Source: Euryodendron excelsum (Eukaryota > Streptophyta > Magnoliopsida > Ericales > Pentaphylacaceae). From it: a stretch of 64,000 nt of DNA. Both the position numbers and the translations under genes were made by a program. Below are positions 47,499 through 57,582 of this stretch, piece after piece. A model generated the notes under the pieces. It saw only the letters and a program-made list of their open reading frames with translations, was not told the DNA's origin and made no database searches. Every line of letters begins with the position of its first letter. Positions within the stretch are counted from its first letter, which is position 1. The stretch spans positions 29,228,001 through 29,292,000 of the forward strand of contig CM065388.1 of NCBI GenBank assembly GCA_033060915.1. The letters run 5' to 3'.

Positions 47499-49344
47499 AT
47501 GGCAAACGCAGGTGATGATGGTTTTGAGAGGAAACGTTGCTCGGGGAAAGCGGCTCGGATAGATTCCACTGGCAGTTCCAGTTGATCTAGACGTAGCTGA
47601 CGATCTACCGGACGCACCTCCTCTAGTCAGAGCGGACAGGGGAGTAGACCACCTGGCGACCCCTTTCCTCTGATTGAGCTTGCCTTCGCGGAGGAAATTG
47701 GTGTTGAGGAGGAGGTACCAAGCCTTGGGGATCAGGTGACCGATTATGGGAGAGCTTCCTCCAAACATAGGTAGACGGATGTTGATTTGGGTGACCTGGA
47801 GGTACCGGACATTACACCACTCGGGGACCTTGTTTATCACCCCAGCGTATATTCCAGACAGCATTTGGTCCCTCTTTGGGTATACACAGCTTTTAGAGGG
47901 GCTGTTCATCAAGTCTTCGTGACCATGCAGTGGGCTGCTCCATCATATCGTGCCTTCTTGGTCGAGATCAAATTTGGAGCCTTCATGGGATTACAGGCTA
48001 ACCGCCCGAACCGTCATTTAGTACTAGTGCTGGTTGAGCGGTGGTTTGGAGAGACCGGGACCTTCCATTTTGTCGACTTCGAGTTAGGTCCCACTCCCTT
48101 GGATTGGGCGATCATCACAGGGCTTTCCTTCGTTGGCCAGCGGATCACTCTACAGTCAGTCAGTAAAGACAAGGCATGCATTCTGCTGGACTTGTCTCCA
48201 CATGAGCATTCAGCCTTCCCAGTCTTTTGGCTCAGTCAGGATGACCGTACCTTTGCTGCTAAGCCATCGCCCGCCAAGCGGGTCATTATAAGACAGCGAC
48301 TTGTTTTGTACATCATATTTAGCTGCTTCAGCAACAACAAGAAGTTGCTTATGCCTTTTCATTTGGTGAGCATAGTAGTTGATCTTGGGCCTTTATCAGA
48401 GCTGGATTGGGGGTCTTTCTCCTTTGGCTGCTTCCTTCGATCGACGTGGGTCCGTACTTCTTCCCGTTGGGGTAGCATGACTAGTTTCTGGCCCTTTCTT
48501 GTCTGGGGGAGCTATGGGTACCTGCCTGTTCGTTGTCCTGCAGTTGTTGAGGACGACCTTTATCCTCGTGCTTTGAGGTGGGCTCGTGACCGGGTGGCCC
48601 AACGATCGGAGTTTACGGACTTTGTGACGCTTCGGGCGAACCTGGAGTTGATTGAGGCGAGAGATGTGACTTGGCGACCTTTCATTGGACCAGTTCATTA
48701 TGAGACTGTACGGTACTTGGTCCCATTGTCCCTGTTGAGGGCGGCTTTTCTCAGTGATGATACTTAGGAGTCCTATCTAGGAGAGCGACACTAGCGACAG
48801 TTTCATGAGGAGTTTCGGTCAGCAAGAGCTCCACCAGAGTATATGTATGGGGCCTTGGTGGCAGGAGTGGCTATCCCTTATCAGAAGTGGCAACCGGGTA
48901 CCAAGTTCTTACTTCCTCCGGATATGGATTATATTGCGCACTTTGGGGCTCATTCTGTCAGTGCCTTCACCCACTTTAAGGTAGTAGTCGGCGGGTATGC
49001 TGTTAGCCAGGAGGTGGTTGACTTATGGCGCCGTGCTGGGGGATACGTGCCCCAGGCCGAGTTTATTGCTGTGAGGGATCAGAGGGATCGATACCAAACA
49101 AAGCGAGATTAGTATTAGGCAGAGGTGGCTTCCTTGACAGCTCGGGTAGCTCAGATGGGAGGTGACGGGGTGTGCTGTCTTTCCTTTCCTTATTCTTGCT
49201 CTATTGTTGTTTAGTTCTTCTTTCATGCGGCTGATTTCGGTTCTATCTTCCCTGCAAGATGCTGGTGCTTTGAGTAGTTATCCGCCTCCTCCGATGCCAG
49301 GTTTAAGGGATTTCGATCCAGATGATATTGACTTTGACCTTTGA
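47499..49344 (+). pseudogene. Antisense plant mobile domain (PMD) gene, E5
   Basis: Predicted 582-residue protein from two coding exons, 47499-49161 and 49259-49344. The 97-nt intron has GTGACG at its start and CTGCAAG at its end; removing it restores the frame to YPPPPMPGLRDFDPDDIDFD. Residues about 150-415 resemble the PMD/aminotransferase-like family: FGAFMGLQANRPNRHL, ERWFGETGTFHFVDFELG, PLDWAIITGLSFVG, LDWGSFSFGCFLRS and FWPFLVWGSYGYLPV. The N-terminus is Ser/Arg-rich and the C-terminus acidic. There are seven in-frame stops (47583, 47598, 47772, 48765, 48792, 49110, 49116) and no indel. Known PMD proteins (MAIN/MAIL type) are nuclear, act in silencing and development, and also occur inside transposons. 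It is antisense to gag and lies between the pol-less region and the PPT. The function here is unknown. Confidence 0.8.
49162..49258 (+). other. Putative intron 2 of the antisense PMD gene, E5
   Basis: 97 nt, T-rich. Donor GGAG|GTGACG, acceptor CCCTGCAAG|AT. Phase 1. Its removal joins two open frames that are otherwise out of register. In E3 the donor (GGAG|GTGGTA) survives, but the acceptor AG has become TG. Confidence 0.65.
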
Positions 49345-51275
49345 TAGATGCCCCTTATGGAGACTCTGATCTTCCTTTGCCCCTATTCCTGAGACGTACT
49401 TATGTTAGAGAATTTTATTTTGATGGATATTTATGATATTTAGATGCATGGATAGACAGAGACATTTATGATCTTTACAGCTAGGCATATGATCAGATGC
49501 ATGTGATGGATGATGATGTTATGTATCTATTACATGAGTTGATGTTGGTGACTTCCATTTTTACATGGAGTTATGTCCTATGTGAAGCTCATGCGATTTT
49601 TATTTATTTATTTATTTTTAAATGTTTTTTTTAAATGTATGCACATATTAGAAATACATTAACTAACAGAATGACAAGGGGTGTTGTCAAACTTTGTATC
49701 TTTGGAAGGGTAAATCGTTCATTTTCGGGGGGGTCTGGCCTCTCTGCTAGCTCAACCTTACCTTGATTGGATGATAGCACTTCGCACCTTTCTCAACCTT
49801 TTGATCGCCTCTGAGTCTCTGCCTCGGGGTTACTGTATATGGTTATTGGGCTGAAACTATCGACTCTTTGGGTTTTAGCAACAGCTTTCCCGACCTTCAG
49901 CAGAGTAATAAGCGGCCAGTCCTTTCAAACTGCAGAGACTTTATTTGGGACCGTAATGTAGGCTAGGTTATGGGGTTTTAGAAACAACGAGATATATAGG
50001 CTCAAATTTGATATCTTCTTCAGTAGGGTTTAGATCCATGCCGTCCTTAACTATTTTTTCAATAGGGTTAGTGTCCTTTTTTAGCTTCGGCAGCGTGTCT
50101 AGCTTATTTAGATCAAGCAATCTGTTTTCAATCAGAGTGGGCTTTAGTAGTATTGTAATGTAGGTCATGGTTTTGAGGCTTTGCAAAAAAGGATAAAGGC
50201 TCAAACCTATTGTTTCTACTAGGTTTCTTTGTAACCTAGGATCACCTTCAGATTTCCTTCTTGGCTTTTACTATATACTTCTCAGGGTGAAAATGACTCT
50301 TTTTTTTCGCCCTTTCTATATGCTTTTTGAGATAAACATGACTCTCTTCTCTTTCAATCTTCTTATTATGCTTTTGAAGATGACTCAATCATGATTTTCT
50401 TCAGGCCTTTCCTTAGAAATTTTTTTTCCAGCCTCTTGCCCCTTGGCAACTCTTTTCCTCCGCTTTGTCCCTTTTACCTCTTTTCGAGTAATTCTACCAT
50501 CCTTTTTTTTTTCTTTAGACCTTTCCTTAGTAATCCAATCCTAACCCAATGTGGGTAATGATCCATAGGTTGGGGTTTTCTTGAAAAGATAAATGGCTCA
50601 ACGGGTTTGGCAAGCGGTTGCTTCTGACTGTATGGGAAATGAAATAAGATCATCTCTTAACTTTGAATTAGATTACTTGATCTATAGAGCTTCTGATACT
50701 ATCCTAGCATGATAGAGGTGGATACCATTCCTAGAGTTCTCAACTATTGTCTGCCCCAGTGTGGGGAGGATAGTTTTGGATCGGGGTCGACAAGAAAAAC
50801 TTAGTTTGTTCCAAGGCTCTAGGGGTTAAACAAAGGGAATGTAAACATATTTGTAGGGAAATGAAAGATGACTCCTCTTTATTTTAATAATCTGGCTACG
50901 AATCGCTTAGCTTCAGTGTCTTGCAAGTGTTGCTTTTGGATAGTATCCTACTCATCCAAGAACTCTCTTTCTTTGGAAAGCTGATCATTCAACAAGTGGT
51001 TAACTCATGCTATCATCCCTTCAAGTCAGATCATTCCATAAGATAAAACATGCCCCTTGTGTAGAAAGTAGCCACCATTCCCAAGAGAGGATAAGACAAT
51101 AGTGATGGAATAAAAGACTATTATTTGATTATTATTATCATTTCTTATGGAAAGCATAGAATTCTTAAACAATAACAAAATGTAAACATTACTTTAAAGA
51201 TAGGAAGTAAAAAGGATAGAATGAAAGTGGGTGAAAATACCCCTCTCTTGTACACTTTTTGAAGGGATTCCTGTT
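49345..51275 (-). other. Pol-less internal region between antisense gene and gag, E5
   Basis: Near-identical over most of its length to 7881-9290 in E2. It contains the shared minus-strand open frame 49968-50204 (78 codons, NPIEKIVKDGMDLNPT), a Lys/Arg-rich patch near 50400-50560, and no RT, RNase H or integrase motif. Confidence 0.6.
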
Positions 51276-52197
51276 TTAGTAAGGCCTCGGGACAATGCCC
51301 ACATCTTCGATACTCCATTCGTGATTCAGGTCCTTAGCTAGGGCAAGACAAGTGAAGGCTTCTGCTAGAGCTCCGGACATGTCGGCAGTGATGGCATAGT
51401 CAGTAGCTTCATTGATCTCTTTCTCGTTCTTTGTAACAGGTCCTTCTATAAATAGGGTGGCTAGTTCACCTCCTTCTAACTTGAACGGCTCTGTCTGTTC
51501 TCTTGGCTCTTTTAGCCCCCAGCCCATGTCTACATAATTGTACTCAGTTGCGGGCCAAGGGTTTTCCAGCAAGTGACTTTCAACTGCTGCATACTTCGGG
51601 TGTAGAAACTTATCACCCCATCCATCGGTAGTTGTGCTTTCGATATGTTCTTCCTTCGAGAACATCAGCTCCTCAATGGGCCAGTTAGAAGCGTTAGGCA
51701 CCTCATCAGGGTTATAGAGATAAATCGGGCACAATGGGAGATCCTCCTCCCAGTCATCTTCTTCATTGGTCTCCCAATCGTCCTCGTATCCTTCGGCCTC
51801 AAGCTCGTCGAATTCTTCCTCGCCTTCCATTTCTACTAATATCATGTTGACGGTGTGATCCGGTAGAGGGTTAGTGGTCACATTAGGGGTCAGAGTAGGT
51901 TTTACCGGCTGCAGATCAATGGTCTTGTTGTCGATCAAGTCTTAGATTTTATGCCTTAGAGCGAAGCAGCTTTCGATGTTGTGCCCTTGGCCACCCGAAT
52001 GGTATTCACATATAAGAGCAGCATTAAAGGTTGGGGGTAGAGGGCTTGGCAATGAGCGAGCAGGAACGGGCTTCAGGATATTGTTCTTTAGCAAGTTATG
52101 GTAGGCGTCAGTTTGGGTGTAGGCTAAGGTGTTGAAGGTACGGATGCATCTAACGGGTCTATTAAAGTTGGGTCGTGCCCCAGCGGGGCCATAGTTA
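51276..52197 (-). pseudogene. gag: gag C-terminal half of E5
   Basis: Same frame and sequence type as E2 gag. From the right: YGPAGARPNFNRP, a Pro-rich stretch, zinc-knuckle-like CEYHSGGQGHNIESCFALR with the final Cys intact, then IDLQPVKPT, a Glu/Asp-rich block, and SIEDVGIVPRPY before the stop at 51276. The only in-frame stop is at 51942, where E2 has Gln. The 5' half is replaced by a copia-like fragment beginning at 52198. Confidence 0.85.
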
Positions 52198-52288
52198 TGT
52201 TGGGAATTTATACTAAAAGACATACTTTGTGTAATGACTTTAGTATTTATTAATAAATTAGTTATTCCATTTTAATGAGAATCTGTGT
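52198..52288 (+). mobile_element. Copia-type LTR fragment at a deletion breakpoint
   Basis: About 91 bp beginning TGTTGGGAATTTATACTAAA, a start typical of some Ty1/copia LTRs, followed by AT-rich sequence. It links truncated E5 gag to a truncated giant LTR. The right edge is approximate. It looks like filler captured during deletion repair, or the stump of a larger insertion. Confidence 0.5.
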
Positions 52289-55081
52289 GAGATTTAGATT
52301 TGAAAAGTTAAAATTTGCAAAGGTTGGAATTAAGAAAGGGTTGAATTACGAAAGATTTGGAAGCTTAATATTTAAGGAAAGATTTGAAAGTTTTGGTAAA
52401 CTTATGGTTTAGGAAAGGTTTAGATTAAGAAGGATTGAAATTCCTATTTCCTAAAACAAGAGATTGGATTTTGTTTTTAAAAGGAGATGTTTTGATTTTG
52501 TTTAAAAAAATGGAGGATAGGATCTAGTTTCCTAAATGGGAGATTGGATTTGGTTTCCTAAAGGGAAGATTTGATTTGGCATGAATTTGGAAAGATGGAG
52601 TTTTTAGAAATTCTAGTTTTGGGAGGACTATAGCTTTGACGTAGAAAAGAGGTTTTGGAAATATATATAGTTTTGATGCAAAAAATGAGATTTTGGAAAC
52701 CTAGGTTTTAAGGCAAGATTGAAAATCATGTGTTTGGGAAGGAAAATTAGGGTTTCCTAATCATTGGCTCTAGGGTTTAACTTAGACTTTAAGAAAAGAG
52801 ATTTTGGAAAGTGAGTTTTTAGAAAGGAAGATTTTTGAAAGGAAATCCTAGAGAGGAGTTTCTAGAAAGTGAATTTTGAAAAGAGAGAGTTTTTGAAAAG
52901 AAATCCTAGTGAGGAGTTTTTAGAAAGAGATTTTTGGGAAGAGTTGTTTAGGAAGGAAACGTAAGGAGCGTCTTTGGAGAGTGAACTTTCAAGAAAGCGT
53001 TTTTGGAAAGGAGCATTTAGGAAAGATGTTTTTGGAAAGAGATTGTTGGAAAGGAGTTTTTGAAAAATAATTTTGGAAATAAGATTGGAGAGAGTTTTCT
53101 AAGAAGGAAACCTAGGGAGTGTTTTTAGGAAAGAAATTTTGAAGAGAGTGTTTTGGAAAGGAGTTGAAAAGGAAGTTTTCAAAATAGATTTTTGGAGGGA
53201 GTTTTTAGAAAACAATTTTGGAAAGAAGAGTTTTTGGAAAGCATGTTGAAAAAGAAGAGGGTTTTAGAAAGAGAGACTTTTGAAAAGAGAGTTTTTAGAA
53301 AGTATAGAAAATATCTCACTTTCCTAAAGCGATTCTAACCATAAGAAGGTTAGAATCACTTTAAGATAGTGGTTTTGAAAACAATGTTTTGAAAATATGG
53401 ACCATATTGGTCACTTTAAATGTAACGCTTCCCTAAAGCAACCCTAACTATGAAAATGCTAAAATCATCTTAGGATTGTGATTCTGAAAACAAGTTTTGA
53501 AAAAGAAGAATTTGATGCAAGTTTGAAAATGATGTTAATACAAGTTTTTTAAACCAAGTTTAAAAAAATGAATTTTGGAAGAATGCAAGATCATAATATG
53601 CACAACGCAAAGAGGGTCGTGAACATACAAGGTTAAAGGCTTCAACACATAATCAAGGGGGCCGAACCTATGTGGTCTCCGGTTAGACTAAATGAAAGCC
53701 CCCAACATGGTGACTCTCCAATAGCCTAATCCTACACATGGAGCAGGAAGTCCCTTGTTTCAAGCATGCAAAGAAAGGGGGGGAAGAAGATGGGGAATTA
53801 AAATAGAAGAAAACCCAAGTGGGTTAGGAGAGAGAAGAGAGGGGGGAAGATGAGTAACTGTAAATAAGAAGTCTACCTTGTGTCTTCTTTATTTTGCTTA
53901 GCTTTGCACACTTTGCTTTACATGTCTTGCTTCGGTCTTCACTTCAGTCTTCAAGAGTTTGTCTTCAATCTTCAAAACTTCATATTACAGCACTTCAAGT
54001 CTTCAAAGGAGACTTTGGAGGCTAGTGTATGAGTGTATAGAAGTGTATGTGTGTGTATAGGAGGCTAGGGTTTGTGTATGGAGGCTAGGGTTTGGAAAAC
54101 TAAAGGAGACTAGGGTTTAGAGAGGTTACGAGCTCTGTATATTGAAAAGTAGGGTTTTTAGACTGAGTTTGCGGACCTCTTTCACGCTGGAGGAGGCTTT
54201 GTATTTATAGACAAGGGAATGACCTGGCGCCTATTGTAGTGGCGCTAGGCCAAAAATGCTTCTGGTGGCCCCAGGCCAAATATTGTCTTGTAGTGGCGCC
54301 AGCCAGTTAGGAAAGTTTTAAGGTTGGCAAGCAACGTATCTTGAGAAGATTTGGGCGCCTATACTAGTGACTACCATGCAATTTTTAGTCTCGCTTCACT
54401 AGGAGTGACTCTGAAAAGTTTAGGAATGATTCGAAGGGGTCGGGAATGACCCAGAGGGCCGGAAAAGGGCAGGAACCCTTAGAATAGAGTCCCAAAGGTA
54501 TTTGACTTGGAAAAGGATGACAAAATGTGTTGGAAGGGTTGACCGGGCCATTAGGGGCAAAACGGTCAACCGAGTGGAAAAGCTGCTGGGACGGACTTAG
54601 AATGTCCCGGAAGAAGATTCGAGAATTGGAAACATTATTTAGAATGTTCCCAAGAGGCTACCGGTTTGATACCTAGAGCCAGTGTGGTCGGAAAAGGCGA
54701 CCGGCCCACTAGGGGCAAAATGGTCATTTTGCACCGGGTTTACCGGAACTGACTCAGAATGATCAGGAAAGATAAAGGAAAGTCGAGGATACTATAAAAG
54801 GAATTCTCGGGAGGTTACCAGTTTGATAACCAGAGCCAGTGTGGTCCACGGGGCGTTCGGATGCTTAGGGGAAAAATGTTCATCTTGTTCGGAAAGCCTC
54901 GAAACTGGCTCAAAACAAACTAGAAGGCACCTAATCATATTGGATCGTCTCTAAAATGATCTTGGAAGGGTGGACTTACCATTCTGAGGACTTAGGTATT
55001 ATCTCGAGAAACGTTCCAGATAATGGCCCTAGGGGCAGTTTGATTATTTTTCACCGAAGTGGGCTAGCAGGCACTGATGTT
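52289..55081 (-). mobile_element. Giant LTR, copy 9 (5' LTR remnant of E5)
   Basis: Minus orientation. The left edge starts within the U5 purine-rich array (matching about 14028 in copy 3). The right edge at 55081 is an insertion point of a plus-strand LTR inside U3. TATA box 54202-54210; stem-loop about 53314-53369. It is most similar to copy 3, mirroring the closeness of E2 and E5. Confidence 0.85.
53877..54305 (-). promoter_or_regulatory. LTR copy 9 promoter and leader exon
   Basis: TATA box 54202-54210 on the minus strand. The palindrome cluster at 54225-54305 is reduced, with one damaged centre. The donor CAAG|GTAGAC is weakened (intron from 53876). Confidence 0.5.
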
Positions 55082-55289
55082 TGTAAGCACTCCATTTTTG
55101 ACCACTCGGCAGTCTACACTCCATCCAGACTTGCTTTCAAGTCATTGTGGGCATATTCCAATTGAAACCAATTCTCTAGGTCCAAATTTCGTCTTTCCAT
55201 CGCTTCACGGGCCTGTCAGGCCCAAATAGTGGCAAAATGACCAAAATGCCCTTAGGGGCATTGTCCTTTCCTTTCCAATTCTAATCCCT

Positions 55290-56190
55290 CTCTCGAGACA
55301 GTTTATTCCTCGAGAGGGTTCCAATCCAGGCACGTCTCCTCGGAGACGGTAAGACCCCTTTCCAATCCCACTCTCGAGACAGTTTATTCCTCGAGATGGT
55401 TCCAATCCAGGCACGTCTCTTCGGAGACGGTAAGACCCCTTTCCAATCCCTCTCCGAGACAATTTATTCCTCGAGACGGTTCCAATCCAGGCACGTCTCT
55501 TCGGAGACGGTAAGACCCCTTTCCAATCCCACTCTCGAGACAGTTTATTCCTCGAGACAGTTCTAATCCAGGCACGTCTCTTTGGAGATGGTAAGACCCT
55601 TTCCAATCCCACTCTCGAGACAGTTTATTGCTCGAGACGGTTCCAATCCAGGCACGTCTCTTCCGAGACGGTAAGACCCCTTTCCAATCCCTCTCTCGAG
55701 ACAGTTTATTCCTCGAGACGATTCCAATCCAGGTGCGTCACTTTGGAGACGGTAAGACCCCTTTCCAATCCCTCTCTCGGGACAGTTTATTCCTCGAGAC
55801 GGTTCCAATCCAGGCACGTCTCTTCGGAGACGGTAAGACCCCTTTCCAATCCCACTCTCGAGACGGTTCCAATCCAGGCACGTCTCTTCAGAGACGGTAA
55901 GTCTCCTTTCCAATCCCTCTCTCGAGATAGTTTATTCCTCGAGACAGTTCCAATCCAAGCGCGTCTCTTCGGAGACGGTAAGACCCCTTTCTAATCCCTC
56001 TCTCGGGACAGTTTATTCCTCGAGACGGTTCCAATCCAGGCACGTCTCCTCGGAGACGGTAAGACCCCTTTCCAATCCCACTCTCGAGACAGTTTCTTCC
56101 TCGAGACGGTTCCAATCCAGGCACGTCTCTCCGGAGATGGTAAGTCCCCTTTCCAATTCCTCTCTCGAGACAGTTTATTCCTCGAGACGG
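55290..56190 (+). repeat. 81-bp tandem array, about 11 units
   Basis: TTTATTCCTCGAGA recurs at about 55302, 55382, 55463, 55544, 55625, 55706, 55787, 55929, 56010, 56091 and 56172; one unit near 55867 is shortened. Each unit has CGTCTC-TTCG-GAGACG, an inverted repeat that in sense RNA would close a C(UUCG)G tetraloop. Copy 1 has four units and copy 11 has two, so the array expands and contracts. Confidence 0.9.
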
Positions 56191-57139
56191 TCCGAGTAGC
56201 GAAACAACTCACAAAACAGTTAGAGTAGCAGAAATACTCACAAATAAGTCGATATAGGGAATTGGCAACAAGCCCCTGTGTCACGACGACCGCCGTTAGA
56301 GTGGCGGAAACACTCAAAACCCAGGTCAACACCAGTGTCTGTTAACCCACTTTGGTGAAAATGACCAAACTACCCATAGGACCTTTTCCGAGACATTCCG
56401 GTCAAGATGACCATTTTGCCCCTAGGCATCCGAATGCCCCGGGGACCACACCGGCTCTGGGTATCAAACTGGTAACCTTCTAAGATTGCTTTTTATAGTA
56501 TTCTCAACCTTTCCTTATCTTTCTGGATCATTCCGAGTTAGTTCCGGCCAACCCGTTACAAAATGACCGTTTTGCCCCTGGTGGGCTGGTCTCCATTTTC
56601 GACCACACCGGCTCTGGGTATCAAACCAGTAACCTCCCGAGAATGCTTCTTGTAGTGTTCTCAGCCTTTCCTTATCTTTCCGGATCATTCCGAGTCAGCT
56701 CCGGTCAACCCGGTGCGAAATGACCGTTTTGCCCCTAGTGGGTCGGTCTTCCCTTCCGACCATGACGGCTCTGGGAATTAAACCGAAAACCTCTGGGAAC
56801 ATTCTAAATAATGTTTCTAGATCCCAAGTCTTCTTCTAGGATAGTCCGAGTCTGTCCCGGCAGTTTCTCGGTCCGATTGACCGTTTTGCCCCTAAGGGCC
56901 CGGTCAAGCTTTCCGACACATTTTATCCTCACTTTTCAGGTCAAATACCTCCAGGACACTATTTTAAGTGTTCCTGCTCCTTTTCGGCCTTCCGGGTCAT
57001 TCCCGGCTCCTCCAAATCATTCCCAGACTTTCCAAAGTCACTCCTAGTGAAGCCAGGCTAAAAATTTCATGGTAGTCACTAGTACAGGCGCCCAAATCTA
57101 GTCAAAGATACGTTCCTTGCCGACTTATAAAGTTTCCTA

Positions 57140-57582
57140 AGTGGCTGGCGCCACTAGTAGTGGTGCCAAGCCAAGAATTGGCCTGGCGCCACTCTTAGTG
57201 GCGCCAAGAGCAATTTTGCCCTGGCGCCACTGCAACAGACGCTAGGTTTGTCCAACCTCTATAAATACAGAGCCTCATTCAACATGAAAAGGATCCGCAA
57301 ACTCAACCTAAAAATCATATATTTCGATATACAGAGCTCGAGCACCTGAAAAACCCTAGCCACCTTAGGTTTTCCAAACCCTAGCCACCTTACACAAACC
57401 CTAGCCTCCTATACACTCATACACACCCCCATACACTCATACACTAGCCTTCAACCATCCTTTCAAGACTTGAGGAGCTACAATCCAAAGCTTGAAGACA
57501 ACTCTTGAAGACTGAAGGTAAAGATCAAGACGAAGACCGAAGACCGAAGACAGCACGGCGCGCAAAATAAACAAGATACAAG
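57140..57582 (+). promoter_or_regulatory. LTR copy 10 promoter and leader exon
   Basis: Three GGCGCC palindrome blocks (57149-57243), then CTATAAATA at 57259-57267. The leader has three exact AAACCCTAG telo-box-type motifs (about 57350-57410) and ends ACAAG|GTAGGC, with the intron from 57583. One ATG occurs about 20 nt after the TATA box, probably upstream of the start site. Confidence 0.65.

Larger units (their letters stand above)
44558..55081 (-). mobile_element. Element E5: non-autonomous Tat/Ogre-like copy with best antisense PMD gene
   Basis: Minus-oriented. Truncated 3' LTR (44558-46162), PPT (46163-46180), antisense PMD gene (exon 1 about 46400-46614; coding 47499-49344), pol-less region (49345-51275), C-terminal half of gag (51276-52197), a 91-bp copia-like insert (52198-52288) and a 5' LTR remnant (52289-55081). 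The right end is interrupted by a plus-strand LTR. About 6 kb of internal sequence separates PPT and gag, with no pol domain. Confidence 0.85.

Noticed and set aside
55290..56190. Regular repeat array resembling CRISPR
   Set aside because: Units are head-to-tail 81-bp repeats without variable spacers, inside a plant LTR.
57340..57420. AAACCCTAG motifs as interstitial telomere
   Set aside because: Scattered and not in tandem; better read as telo-box-like motifs in the leader.
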